Of a stretch of 60,185 bases of DNA, positions 16,901-26,207 are shown one piece after another. The stretch lies in the NCBI GenBank assembly GCA_028278625.1, contig JANQDY010000192.1:1-60185 (forward strand), given 5' to 3'. Within the stretch, counting starts at the first letter, position 1, and each line of letters starts with the position of its first letter. A model generated the notes under the pieces. It was not told where the DNA came from and ran no database searches. It was given only the letters and a program-made list of their open reading frames with translations. This DNA comes from Thermodesulfobacteriota bacterium (GTDB taxonomy: Bacteria; Desulfobacterota; DSM-4660; Desulfatiglandales; Desulfatiglandaceae). The translations under genes and the position numbers were made by a program.

Positions 16901-17356
16901 ATGCATGAAATTCGTAGACATACCGATCACATCGTCGACCAGGACTGTATCTTCTGCAAAATTGTGAAGGGAGATGTGCCGTGCACAAGAATATATGAGA
17001 ATAAGCGTGTTTTGGCTTTTGCCGATATCAATCCCGTTTCAGAGGGTCACACCCTATTGATACCCAAAGTCCATGCGGAAAATCTGTGGCTGATGCCGGA
17101 TGAGGATCTTGCGGCGATCCATCTTGCTTCAAAAAAAGTGCTAAGTGCCATTACCGCCGCACTCAATCCAACCGGAGTCGCCGTTTTGCAGCTGAATGGG
17201 CACGGTGCTAACCAGGAAGTCAACCATTACCACGTGCATTTGATTCCAAGGCAAAAAAACGGACCTCCCCTTCCCATGACCATGTGGGATCTAAAACCGG
17301 GCAATATGGCGCGTATCAAAGAGATCAGCGGAAGAATATCAGCTGAGATTCAGTAG
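16901..17356 (+). CDS. HIT-family nucleotide hydrolase/transferase
   Basis: A 151-aa protein with CIFCKIVKGDVPCTRIYE at the N-terminus (two Cys that in many HIT proteins help bind zinc), DINPVSEGHTLLIPKVH, and the histidine triad HYHVHLIPR near residues 110-118. HIT proteins hydrolyse AMP-linked dinucleotides or aminoacyl/phosphoramidate adenylates. The specific substrate cannot be given. It is followed 9 bp later by the GAF gene, so the two are probably co-transcribed. The 16748-16900 gap upstream shows no clear promoter. Confidence 0.92.
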   Translation: MHEIRRHTDHIVDQDCIFCKIVKGDVPCTRIYENKRVLAFADINPVSEGHTLLIPKVHAENLWLMPDEDLAAIHLASKKVLSAITAALNPTGVAVLQLNGHGANQEVNHYHVHLIPRQKNGPPLPMTMWDLKPGNMARIKEISGRISAEIQ

Positions 17357-17365
17357 GGTAAAGAA

Positions 17366-18070
17366 ATGATTGATGATTTACAGCCCTTTCAAATCGAAGT
17401 GCCTGAGGAATCGCTAAAGAAGTGGCAGAAAATTGTTGACATCATGGCCGAATTGATTGGCATTCCCGCCGCACTTATCATGCGACTTGTTGAATCCGAT
17501 ATTGAAGTTTTCGTTTCAAGTCGGAGTGACGGCAATCCGTATCACCCGGGTGATCGTGAACATTTTTTGGGGTCAGGATTGTATTGCGAAACCGTCATAA
17601 ACCGTAACAAAAAGCTATTGATCCCCAATGCCCTTGCTGATGAAAAATGGAAAAATAATCCGGACATAAAACTCAACATGATTTCTTATCTGGGGTTTCC
17701 GATTGTTCTGCCAAACAAAAAACCGTTTGGTACCATTTGCGTCCTGGACAGTAAGGAGAACCCCTATTCAGAAACACTCGAAGATCTTATTAAAAATTTT
17801 CGCGACATCCTTCAATCTCAGTTGGAGCTGATTTATATGAACAGCGTATTGGGGGATGAAAACAGAACCCTTTCTGAATACATGAAAGAAATCAAGTTGC
17901 TTCGCGGCATCGTCCCAATTTGTTCTTTCTGTAAGAAAATCAGGGATAAAGAAGGAAAATGGGATCAATTGGAGTCTTACATTTCAAAACACTCAGATGC
18001 CCAATTCAGCCACAGCGTTTGTCCGGAGTGTCGGAAAACACATTATGGTGCTTTTCTGAAAAAACCCTGA
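17366..18070 (+). CDS. GAF-domain sensor with C-terminal CxxC-CxxC tail
   Basis: A 234-aa protein. Residues ~25-155 form a GAF domain (MAELIGIPAALIMRL, LLIPNALADEKW, YLGFPIVLPNKKPFGTICVLDS). A helix (155-180) leads to a tail with PICSFCKKIRDKE and FSHSVCPEC, giving Cys186, Cys189, Cys219 and Cys222. The 30-residue spacing between the pairs is the same as in the PAS protein at 4013. There is no output domain of a known kind, so the tail itself may be the output or a zinc-dependent docking site. Ligand unknown. Confidence 0.82.
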   Translation: MIDDLQPFQIEVPEESLKKWQKIVDIMAELIGIPAALIMRLVESDIEVFVSSRSDGNPYHPGDREHFLGSGLYCETVINRNKKLLIPNALADEKWKNNPDIKLNMISYLGFPIVLPNKKPFGTICVLDSKENPYSETLEDLIKNFRDILQSQLELIYMNSVLGDENRTLSEYMKEIKLLRGIVPICSFCKKIRDKEGKWDQLESYISKHSDAQFSHSVCPECRKTHYGAFLKKP

Positions 18071-18175
18071 CCACTTATAAACCCTTCAACCGTTCATGGG
18101 AAATGGCATTCCCGAAAAACGGGGTTCAGAGATCCCCGGCAACACGATTTTCCAACCATTTGGGAGAGTAAAGCT

Positions 18176-18541
18176 ATGAAAGCCATTAATCTAAAAGAGG
18201 CTGGTGCTCAAATACCAAACCTATACCAGTATGAAGCTGTTGCGAAAATGAATGGCCACAGTTTTACCCTGGTCAGAGTTGAAAACAGAACACTGGATTT
18301 TCATACGCATCCTGACTCGGATGAAGTGTTTTTGGTTGTCGACGGGGAAATGAAAATAGAATTCAGGGATCAAATTGTCGACCTAAAGGAAGGTGAAATG
18401 TGTGTGGTTCCAAAAGGGATTGAACACCGTCCCATCTGCACCAAAGAAGTGACTTGTTTGCTTATCGAAAAAGAGGATACGCTGACACCGGAAAATACCG
18501 GTGGTGCTTCAAACGAAGGTATAATCAATCAAGCCAGTTGA
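18176..18541 (+). CDS. Small cupin-domain protein
   Basis: A 121-aa single-domain cupin. Motif 1 is FHTHPDSDEVFLVVDGEMKIEF (positions about 41-62), with His-x-His and Glu metal ligands, and motif 2 is MCVVPKGIEHRPIC with the last His. GGGAG lies 8 nt before the ATG. Such proteins may be isomerases, dioxygenases or ligand-binding modules; nothing in the sequence narrows it. It follows the GAF gene by 105 bp. The 18542-18766 stretch downstream has no gene; it holds a GGAAACG/CGTTTCC inverted repeat without a T-tract. Confidence 0.85.
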   Translation: MKAINLKEAGAQIPNLYQYEAVAKMNGHSFTLVRVENRTLDFHTHPDSDEVFLVVDGEMKIEFRDQIVDLKEGEMCVVPKGIEHRPICTKEVTCLLIEKEDTLTPENTGGASNEGIINQAS

Positions 18542-18766
18542 GGACTGCCGGTTACGGGATAGACAATCTTGGAATTTTTGGGTTGTGATATCGCGGAAAC
18601 TGACATATGCTTCACTGCAACCCGACTAACGGCCCAGTCAATGGAAACGCAGAAAGAAACCCGGAAGTTTAAGGGCCTCCCGTTTCCAGGCGGTGCCAGC
18701 GGGTCAAATAAGGCCCGCACAACCTGTCCTTAGCCGATGCTGAAATCCAAAATAGGAGCAACCCCC

Positions 18767-19546
18767 ATGAATTATGAAAACATTATCGTTAACCTGGAAG
18801 ACGATTTTGTGGCTGAAATAACCCTTAACCGTCCCAACAGCCTCAACACCTTCACTGTCCCCCTTGCAAAGGAACTCAATCAGGCCTTTGTGGAACTTGA
18901 CTCGGACAGACGGGCCCGCGTGATTGTTTTAAAAGGGGCCGGCAAGGCATTCTGCGCCGGCATCGATGTGAGCGATTTTAAAGAGAAGAACCTTCAGGAG
19001 TATCGGGCCTGGATAGAATGTATGGAAAACCCGCTCATTACCATCAGCCGCATCAGCAAGCCGGTCATCGCCCAGGTAAAAGGCGTTGCCGCGGCAAACG
19101 GCGCCGGGCTTGTGGCGGCCGCCGATCTCGCAATCGCCGGTGAAAGCGCCCGACTGGGTCTGACCGCCATAAATGTGGGACTGAACTGCATCGGACCGGT
19201 GATCCCCGTCACCCGGTCCGTGGGAAGAAAAAAAGCCCTCGAGCTGCTGTTTTACGGTGATTTGATCTCCGCTAAAGAAGCGTTGGCCATGGGATTGATC
19301 AACCGGGTCATACCCGATGCGGAATTGGAGGAGGAAACCCATAACTGGGCCGCAACGCTGGCGCAAAAGAGCCCCGTGGCGTTACAGATCGCCAAGAAAG
19401 CATTCTACACGGCGGCGGATCTCGATTATTACAAGGCCTTTGATTATATGAACGAAGCGTTTGCCCGTTTGTGCGCAACCGAGGACGCCAAGGAAGGCAT
19501 CAGCGCGTTCATGGGGAAGAGAAGCCCTGTCTGGAAAGAAAGATAA
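18767..19546 (+). CDS. Crotonase-fold (enoyl-CoA hydratase/isomerase family) protein
   Basis: A 259-aa protein from the ATG at 18767, which has AGGAG 8 nt upstream; an in-frame start 10 codons earlier lacks one. The crotonase fold is clear: oxyanion strand KGAGKAFCAGIDVSDF, second oxyanion region VKGVAAANGAGLVAAADLAIAG, and a C-terminal helix bundle (PVALQIAKKAFYTAADLDYY). By hand alignment, the two catalytic glutamates of rat enoyl-CoA hydratase (Glu144, Glu164) are replaced by Gly and Ala. It therefore resembles ECHDC3-like proteins rather than a true hydratase. Acyl-CoA binding is likely; reaction uncertain. Confidence 0.85.
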   Translation: MNYENIIVNLEDDFVAEITLNRPNSLNTFTVPLAKELNQAFVELDSDRRARVIVLKGAGKAFCAGIDVSDFKEKNLQEYRAWIECMENPLITISRISKPVIAQVKGVAAANGAGLVAAADLAIAGESARLGLTAINVGLNCIGPVIPVTRSVGRKKALELLFYGDLISAKEALAMGLINRVIPDAELEEETHNWAATLAQKSPVALQIAKKAFYTAADLDYYKAFDYMNEAFARLCATEDAKEGISAFMGKRSPVWKER

Positions 19547-19613
19547 ACAAACCTGAGCCATTTCAGTGACATTGACGGCCGGCTGGCGTTTGAAATCCGG
19601 ACGCAAGCCGCAA

Positions 19614-20576
19614 ATGAACCGGTGTCAACAACAAATGTTCTTCAGAAGACTGATAGTTGCCCTCATTCTCGCGGCAACCCTCTGTTTGACGCTCTGCCTT
19701 TCCCCTGCCCACACCAGCCCGGTCCCGGTGGTTGTGGACACGGACATGGCCTTGGACGATATGCGGGCCATCCTTATGCTGTTGAATTCACAAAGAGCCG
19801 ACATTCCCCTCATGGTGGTGACGGACGGCATCTCATCCACGGAAAAGGGGGTTCAAAATCTTACCGCGCTACTTGCGTGCATTGACCGCCCCAATGTCCG
19901 GGTGGCAATGGGCATGAAGTCCCAAAGGCCGCCCCCTCCCTGGCGGGGGCTCTCGGAAAACATCAGGTGGCCAAAGAATTGTCCGTCCCCTCTCCTGCCC
20001 GTTGGGGCCGAAGACGCGCCCACAGCCATTTTGGAGGCGGTAATGGAAGAGGAGCGGCCGGTGGTCTATCTCTGCCTGGGTCCCATGACCACCCTTGCCC
20101 GGGCAATTGAGAGATATCCAGAAATCAAATCCAGGATTTCCAGAGTTGTCTATTTCGGAGACCACCCGCAAAGCGCGGATCCCGGTTGGAACACCGCCTG
20201 GGATCCGGAGGCCGCGGAAAGGGTTTTTACCTCCGGCATGGACATCTACGCCATTCACCCGGCTGAAAAGGATCTTCGACCCTTTGACCAAAGCATGTTG
20301 GAAAAAATTGGAGCCATGGGGTCAGAGGCGGCGCGACTGGTTTCAATGATCCATGGGGGGACCGCAGTTCAAAAGGCCATCCATGAAGGGCATCTGATGA
20401 TTTGGGATGAAACCGCCGCCATCTACCTGGATCACCCGGAACTGTTCCACATGAGACCCGCCAGTGGTTATCCGCGACTCATGCGGCTTCAAAGCTTCGA
20501 CGCCCAAGGCGTCGTCCGGGCCTATGTGGAAACACTGTTCGGCGGCGGAGGAGAAATGCCCAATGATACCGATTGA
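19614..20576 (+). CDS. Exported nucleoside hydrolase-family protein
   Basis: About 320 aa if started at the ATG at 19614; an ATG at 19635 or a GTG at 19566 are alternatives, with no decisive ribosome site. The N-terminus (FFRRLIVALILAATLCLTLCLSP) is a signal peptide, unusual because most characterised nucleoside hydrolases are cytosolic. The calcium-binding signature VVVDTDMALDDMRAI follows directly, then VVTDG, and VYLCLGPMTTLARAIE and a C-terminal DETAAIYLDHPELF with the metal/ribose residues. It probably splits the N-glycosidic bond of ribonucleosides in the periplasm. It overlaps the LysE gene by 14 bp. Confidence 0.83.
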   Translation: MNRCQQQMFFRRLIVALILAATLCLTLCLSPAHTSPVPVVVDTDMALDDMRAILMLLNSQRADIPLMVVTDGISSTEKGVQNLTALLACIDRPNVRVAMGMKSQRPPPPWRGLSENIRWPKNCPSPLLPVGAEDAPTAILEAVMEEERPVVYLCLGPMTTLARAIERYPEIKSRISRVVYFGDHPQSADPGWNTAWDPEAAERVFTSGMDIYAIHPAEKDLRPFDQSMLEKIGAMGSEAARLVSMIHGGTAVQKAIHEGHLMIWDETAAIYLDHPELFHMRPASGYPRLMRLQSFDAQGVVRAYVETLFGGGGEMPNDTD

Positions 20577-21189
20577 GACGGCAATGATTTTTTTTGTCAC
20601 ATCCTTTGCGTTGGCCCTTGCGCCCGGCCCCGACAATATCTTTCTGTTGACACAATCCGCATTATACGGACGAAAGTCAGGTTTCTTACTGACCCTCGGT
20701 CTGTGTTCCGGGCTCCTGGTACACACGGCAGCGGTTTCCTTCGGTGTTGCGGCCATCTTTCAAACCTCCCTTTTAGCCTTCAACATATTGAAAGCAGCGG
20801 GGGCAATCTATTTGCTTTATCTGGCCTGGAAAGCTTTCAGGGCGGGTGCCGCGGATCTCCACGGCGCAGGAGAAATGAGAGTGGATTGGCGCAGGCTTTA
20901 CCCTCGAGGCGTCATTATGAACATCACCAATCCGAAAGTGGCGATCTTTTTCTTGGCCTTTTTTCCCCAATTCACCGACGCTTCCAGGGGTTCAATAACC
21001 ATCCAAATGCTGATGCTTGCCGGACTGTTCATTGCAGCAACCCTGCTGGTATTTGGAGCAATCGCATGGTCAGCCGGTTTTCTTGGGGAATATCTGAAAA
21101 AATCCGCAAAAGTTCAGATTGTCATGAACCGGGTTGCGGGCACGGTATTTACGGGTTTAGCGCTGAGGCTAGCCGTTAGCGAGCGTTAG
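20563..21189 (+). CDS. LysE/RhtB-family exporter
   Basis: A 208-aa membrane protein. The start at 20563 is set by GGAGGAG just upstream (inside the nucleoside hydrolase gene) and by the family opening MIPIETAMIFFVTSFALALAPGPDNIF. Six hydrophobic segments are visible, along with GLCSGLLVHTAAVSFGVAAI, LYLAWKAFRAG and RGVIMNITNPKVAIFFLAFFPQF, all RhtB signatures. These proteins export amino acids or similar metabolites. Coupling to an exported nucleoside hydrolase is odd and hints at export of a nucleoside-related or amino-acid product. Confidence 0.92.
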   Translation: MIPIETAMIFFVTSFALALAPGPDNIFLLTQSALYGRKSGFLLTLGLCSGLLVHTAAVSFGVAAIFQTSLLAFNILKAAGAIYLLYLAWKAFRAGAADLHGAGEMRVDWRRLYPRGVIMNITNPKVAIFFLAFFPQFTDASRGSITIQMLMLAGLFIAATLLVFGAIAWSAGFLGEYLKKSAKVQIVMNRVAGTVFTGLALRLAVSER

Positions 21190-21285
21190 GATCGGTTTTT
21201 CTTGTTGCGCCATCCTTAAATGACCCTTTTTCCGTTTATGAGAGGGAAACCCGCATGTGGGAGGTGGAATGGATGGATGGGCCCT

Positions 21286-21332
21286 AATCGGCGGAACAAA
21301 GCTGTGCTTTGTATTACCGATTCGGATTTTTT
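21286..21332 (+). terminator. Intrinsic terminator after lysE
   Basis: Two-part stem AATCGG/CCGATT enclosing ACAAAGC/GCTTTGT with a TGT loop, followed by a T6 run (21327-21332). It lies about 100 bp downstream of the LysE stop and 90 bp before the next start. This explains most of the 21190-21419 gap. Confidence 0.75.
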
Positions 21333-21419
21333 GATGTACAATCCTTTGGAAATCGTTTTAGAATGGGTTGAAAATGACTGATATGCTTATGAAAAGACGA
21401 CTTCTCCAATAGGGAATGA

Positions 21420-24038
21420 ATGAGCATGTTTGATAAATTTCTGGATTTTGAAAAAGGGAAAGAAGAAGAATCCGGAAATATGCTGCTTATTTGGAGAAAA
21501 AAAATATTCCTGAGCGTCTTTTTCTGTACCCTGGTTGTCGCTTGCATCCCTACCTTCCTCAACATCCAGATCTACATCACTTCAGGAGAGGTTTTCAGTG
21601 CTCTGACGATTTTCCTTTCCTATGTTGCCGCAATTCTTGTCACTTTCGGAAAGTTCATTCCCTTTACCGTGCGGGCGTGGATAGGGCTGCTGCTCTTTTA
21701 CAGCATCGGTGTTCTTTCCCTGTTCACCGTCGGTGCCGTCGGCAGCGGCAGGATGTTGTTGTTCGTGTTTGCGACGCTTGCCACCCTGATTCTGGGCTTA
21801 AGGGCCGGCATCATGGCGCTGACACTCAATTTACTGACGATGATCCTATGGATCTGGGCCTGTTTCAACAACGATTCCCATTTGAGCGTCGTGGAGCCGT
21901 TTTCACCGACCAAGATCCTGGCCAGTGGATTTACCTTTCTTTTTACAAACTCGGTGGTGACCATCTCTTTGGGCATCTTTGTACGTGTTCTGGAGAAGGG
22001 ATTTAAAAAGGAGCAGGATCTGTCCGATGCCTTAAAGAGATCAAATGAAGAGCTTTTAAAGGAAAACGAGGAACGAAAAAGAGCACAGGACACCCTGAAA
22101 GAGAGTGAAAGGAAATACCGGCTTGTGGCGGACAACGTAAATGATATGATCTGGCTCATGGATATCCGGCATCGGCGGTTCTCTTACATCAGTCCATCGG
22201 TGGAAAGGATGCGCGGTTATACTCCCGCCGAAGTCATGGAGCAATCACTGGAGGAAATACTGACCCCGGCTTCTTATGAGAAGGCTGTAAAGACCCTTTC
22301 GCGGGAACTGGCTGAAGACAAGGGGAAGGATCCCGACCGGTCCGTTTCCATGGAACTTGAGCAGTATCGAAAGGACGGAAGCACAATGTGGACGGAGATA
22401 GCGGCTTCCGTTGTTCGAGATGATGATGGACGGCCCATCGCGGTATTGGGGGTTACCAGAGACATCTCCGAACGCAAGAAGACCGAGGCCGCGCTCCTTG
22501 AGAGTGAAGCAAAGTTCAGGTTGATTTCAGAACAATCCCTCTTGGCCATCGGCATCATTCAAGACGGTTACATCACCTATGCCAACGAAATGTATTCCCG
22601 AATTACCGGATACACTCTGGATGAAATCTATGGATGGGAGCCTTTCGGTTACGCCAGGACCATCCATAAGGAGGATCTTTCCTTCGTCCTGATGCAATCC
22701 AGAAAGAAGCAGGCGGGTCAGGAAGATGTCGTTACGAATTACCAGTTCAGGGGTTTTACAAAAGAAAAACGGATTGTGTGGTGGGAGATCTACTCAAAAA
22801 GCGTCACCTATCATGGAAGGCCCGCCGATCTTTTTACGCTGATCGATATCACGGAGCGCATAAGGTCTGAAAGTGACAGGAAAGCACTGGAGAAGCAACT
22901 CCAAAACGCTCAAAAGATGGAAGCCATCGGAACCCTGGCCGGAGGGATCGCCCATGACTTCAACAACCAGTTGATGGGTATGCAGGGGCGGACATCCCTG
23001 ATGCTCATGAACAAGGATGCTTCACACCCCGATTTTGAACATCTGACGGCCATCGATACCCATATTGCCAGTGCCAGTGAACTGACCCGCCAGCTCTTGG
23101 GTTTTGCCAGGGGCGGAAAATATGAGATCAAGCCCACGGATTTGAATCGACTCATCGTGGAAGAGAACCGGACATTCGGCCGAACGCGAAAGGATATCAA
23201 CATTCACGGAACCTATGAAGAGAACCTCCGGCCTGTGGAGGTTGACCGGGGACAGATTCAGCAAACCCTGCTGAATCTCTATGTGAATGCATGGCATGCG
23301 ATGCCCGGTGGGGGAGATCTTCATGTGAAAACCCAAAATGTAACGCTCGATTCGGATCACACGAAGGCCTATGATGCCGTCCCCGGCAACTACGTACAAA
23401 TATCCGTTACGGATACGGGCATTGGGATGGATAAAGCCACCCAGGAAAGGGTTTTCGACCCTTTTTTTACGACCAAAGAGGTGGGAAGGGGAACCGGCTT
23501 AGGCTTGGCATCGGCCTATGGGATTGTCAGAAACCATGGGGGATTCATTCATGTTTACAGCAAAAAGGGGCATGGTACCACTTTCACCGTCTATTTGCCT
23601 GCATCCGAAAAGGAAGTCCGGGAAGAGAAGGAGCGGAACGTGAACATATTGAAGGGGTCGGAAAGGGTTCTTTTTGTGGACGATGAGGAGACGGCACTTG
23701 AGATTGCCCGGGAATTCCTGGAACAATTGGGGTACGAAGCCATCACCGCCGGGAGCGGCAAAGAAGCCATCAGGATATACGAGGAGAACAGCGAAAGGAT
23801 TGACCTGGTGGTCTTGGACATGATCATGCCGGATATGGGGGGCGGAGATACTTTCGACGCGCTCAAAAAGGTGAATCCGGAGGTAAAAGTCCTCCTTTCC
23901 AGCGGATACAGCATCGATGGCCAGGCCACGGAAATATTGAATCGGGGCTGCCGCGGATTTATTCAGAAACCTTTCAGAATAAAGGAGTTTTCCCAAAAAT
24001 TGAGGGAAATCCTGGATGAAAAAAATGGGTATCCATGA
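21420..24038 (+). CDS. Membrane-bound PAS hybrid histidine kinase
   Basis: An 872-aa protein. Residues ~28-190 contain about six membrane segments. A coiled linker (200-235) leads to two PAS domains (about 236-355 and 360-480), a dimerisation/phosphoacceptor helix GTLAGGIAHDFNN with His512, and an HATPase domain (N-box NLYVNAWHA, G1 DTGIGMD, G2 GRGTGLGLASAYGI). A C-terminal receiver has Asp800 in VLDMIMPDMGG, with a KPF Lys near the end. The HDFNN type often works with a separate regulator. Its stop overlaps the start of the acyltransferase fusion as ATGA, so the two are translated together; a link between signalling and lipid metabolism is inferred. Confidence 0.92.
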   Translation: MSMFDKFLDFEKGKEEESGNMLLIWRKKIFLSVFFCTLVVACIPTFLNIQIYITSGEVFSALTIFLSYVAAILVTFGKFIPFTVRAWIGLLLFYSIGVLSLFTVGAVGSGRMLLFVFATLATLILGLRAGIMALTLNLLTMILWIWACFNNDSHLSVVEPFSPTKILASGFTFLFTNSVVTISLGIFVRVLEKGFKKEQDLSDALKRSNEELLKENEERKRAQDTLKESERKYRLVADNVNDMIWLMDIRHRRFSYISPSVERMRGYTPAEVMEQSLEEILTPASYEKAVKTLSRELAEDKGKDPDRSVSMELEQYRKDGSTMWTEIAASVVRDDDGRPIAVLGVTRDISERKKTEAALLESEAKFRLISEQSLLAIGIIQDGYITYANEMYSRITGYTLDEIYGWEPFGYARTIHKEDLSFVLMQSRKKQAGQEDVVTNYQFRGFTKEKRIVWWEIYSKSVTYHGRPADLFTLIDITERIRSESDRKALEKQLQNAQKMEAIGTLAGGIAHDFNNQLMGMQGRTSLMLMNKDASHPDFEHLTAIDTHIASASELTRQLLGFARGGKYEIKPTDLNRLIVEENRTFGRTRKDINIHGTYEENLRPVEVDRGQIQQTLLNLYVNAWHAMPGGGDLHVKTQNVTLDSDHTKAYDAVPGNYVQISVTDTGIGMDKATQERVFDPFFTTKEVGRGTGLGLASAYGIVRNHGGFIHVYSKKGHGTTFTVYLPASEKEVREEKERNVNILKGSERVLFVDDEETALEIAREFLEQLGYEAITAGSGKEAIRIYEENSERIDLVVLDMIMPDMGGGDTFDALKKVNPEVKVLLSSGYSIDGQATEILNRGCRGFIQKPFRIKEFSQKLREILDEKNGYP

Positions 24039-26197
24039 ACAAATTCGCTTACCTCACTACCAACCTTGCCGTCAAAAAGCTTTCCCAGCTTTCAAAGCTC
24101 AATATTCGCATTCACGGGGAAAGAAACATTCCCCAGGGACCGACCATCTTCGTTGCCAACCATTTCACCCGTATTGAGACCCTGTTTCTGCCCCGCCATC
24201 TTTTCAGGCTAACGGGAATTCCCATTTGGTCCCTGGCCGACGACACCCTTTTCAGGGGGCCCCTTGTGGACATATTCGACAAGCTGGGGGTTATATCCAC
24301 AAGAGATCCCAACAGGGACCGTCTGATGGTCAGAACCCTCCTGACGGGAGAAGCCGCATGGGTGGTTTACCCGGAAGGTCGCATGGTAAAAAACAAAAAG
24401 GTCATCCACAGAGGTCGTTACATCATTTCCCATGGCCGCGTCAAACATCCGCCCCATACCGGTGCCGCAACCCTGGCGCTCAGAACGGAGTTTTACAGAC
24501 AACGGCTGAGGGCGCTGCAAACTTCCGCGCCCAATGAGGCAAAACGGTTGATGGCCTCATTTGAACTGGACACGCTTGGTCCGGTCATCCAGGGGAGGAC
24601 CCGTATTGTTCCCGTGAACATCACCTATTATCCCCTGCGATTTTATGAAAACAGGATCAGCAGGCTCTTTGATAAGGCCCTGGAAGATCTTTCCGAAAGG
24701 GGAATAGAAGAGATGATGGCGGAGAGTACCATGCTGTTGTCCGGAGTTGATGTGGACATCCGCTTTGGAAAACCGATCGAGATCGAACAGTTTCTGCAAC
24801 AACCCTTTATTCTGAAAGATATCATTTCCGACCGCAGGATTGATTTCGATGATCCGATCCCAGCGAGAAAACCCATGCGAAGGATCGCTTTAAAAATCAT
24901 GTTCCGTTACATGTCGGCCATCTATCGCATGACCACTGTCAATCACGACCATCTGTTCGCCGCCATGCTTCGGGCAATCCCGGGAAGAAGAATCCGCGAA
25001 AAAAGTTTCAAACAGAAAGTCTTTGTGGCTGCCACAGAGAATTATAACAAACTAAGGGTCTATAGGCACGAAGACCTTTTAAGGGATCAGGTTCATCTCC
25101 TTACGGACGACCGCTATGGGAAGTACGACGCTTTTCTCTCCGTTGCCCTTCGAAAGAACATTCTGAAAAGGAGCGGAGGCTATCTCATAAAGAACCCCGC
25201 AACATTTCGCCGCATCTTTGATTTCCACCGGGTCCGGCTGGACAATCCGATCCAGGTCATGGCAAATGAGGTGGAACCCCTGCGCGGGCTTGGACGCAGA
25301 ATCCGCATCATGGCCTGGTGCCCCGGTTTTCTGATCAAGAAATTCATCGCAAAGAAACTGACAGGCAGCGCCGTTCACCGCTATATGCGGGCTTACAGGG
25401 CCTTCTACCGAAAAGAAGAATCCAAGGACAGAAAAGTGGGAATGCCATACCTGATTGGAAATCATCGCTTCAGGCGCACCGGCATCCTGCTGATCCATGG
25501 CTACATGGCGGCGCCGCTGGAAGTGAGGAAACTGGCGGAATACCTTGGCGGAATCGGTTTCCTGGTTTACGCTCCCAGGATAAGCGGCCACGGCACGTCC
25601 CCGGACGATCTGGCCGCCAGAACCCGTGAGGACTGGATAAAATCGGTGGATGAAGGATATGCCATTGTTAGCTGTCTGTGCGAAAAAGTAGTGGTCGGTG
25701 GATTTTCCACCGGCGCGGGCCTCGCCCTCGATCTTGTAGCAAGGATTAGCGACATAACGGGGGTATTTGCGGTTTCCCCGCCGTTTCGGCTGCAGGATTT
25801 CTCCGTGCGATTCCTTCCGGTCATCGGTGCATGGAACCGTTCCATGGATCTTTTCAAAATGGACGGTGCAAAAATGGTCTTCATCAAAAACAGTCCTGAA
25901 AATCCGCACATCAATTATTTCAGGAATCCCGTAAAGGGCGTCCGGGAGCTGGGGTTTCTCATGGCATCACTGGAAAGAAAGCTGGATCAAATCACCGTTC
26001 CTGCCCTTGTCATTCAGGCGGACCAAGACCCCATCGTAGATCCAAAAGGTTCCAAAAGAGTATTTGAACGGATCGGCAGTCGGGATAAGGAATACAGACT
26101 GGTACACTTCAACCGCCACGGCATTCTGCTGCACGAAGGAGCTGACCGGGTCTACGGGATTATCGGAGAATTTGTACGACGCATAACAGCTCCCTGA
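24035..26197 (+). CDS. PlsC-like acyltransferase fused to an alpha/beta hydrolase
   Basis: A 720-aa protein. Residues ~15-290 are a PlsC/LPLAT-like acyltransferase: block I NHFTRIETLF, block III VYPEGRMVKNKK, block IV RIVPVNITYYP. The usual HX4D dyad is HX4E here (His43, Glu48). A middle region (~290-470) matches nothing I know. Residues ~485-720 are a serine hydrolase of the carboxylesterase/monoacylglycerol-lipase type: LLIHGYMAAPLE, nucleophile GGFSTGAG, acid QADQDPIVD and His in NRHGILLHEG. One chain thus may both attach and remove acyl groups. Translationally coupled to the hybrid kinase upstream. Confidence 0.85.
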   Translation: MNKFAYLTTNLAVKKLSQLSKLNIRIHGERNIPQGPTIFVANHFTRIETLFLPRHLFRLTGIPIWSLADDTLFRGPLVDIFDKLGVISTRDPNRDRLMVRTLLTGEAAWVVYPEGRMVKNKKVIHRGRYIISHGRVKHPPHTGAATLALRTEFYRQRLRALQTSAPNEAKRLMASFELDTLGPVIQGRTRIVPVNITYYPLRFYENRISRLFDKALEDLSERGIEEMMAESTMLLSGVDVDIRFGKPIEIEQFLQQPFILKDIISDRRIDFDDPIPARKPMRRIALKIMFRYMSAIYRMTTVNHDHLFAAMLRAIPGRRIREKSFKQKVFVAATENYNKLRVYRHEDLLRDQVHLLTDDRYGKYDAFLSVALRKNILKRSGGYLIKNPATFRRIFDFHRVRLDNPIQVMANEVEPLRGLGRRIRIMAWCPGFLIKKFIAKKLTGSAVHRYMRAYRAFYRKEESKDRKVGMPYLIGNHRFRRTGILLIHGYMAAPLEVRKLAEYLGGIGFLVYAPRISGHGTSPDDLAARTREDWIKSVDEGYAIVSCLCEKVVVGGFSTGAGLALDLVARISDITGVFAVSPPFRLQDFSVRFLPVIGAWNRSMDLFKMDGAKMVFIKNSPENPHINYFRNPVKGVRELGFLMASLERKLDQITVPALVIQADQDPIVDPKGSKRVFERIGSRDKEYRLVHFNRHGILLHEGADRVYGIIGEFVRRITAP

Positions 26198-26207
26198 CCG
26201 CACACGG

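Noticed and set aside
25079..25909. 276-aa minus-strand frame opposite the acyltransferase-hydrolase fusion
   Set aside because: Overlaps a gene with clear catalytic motifs on the other strand; no motif of its own.
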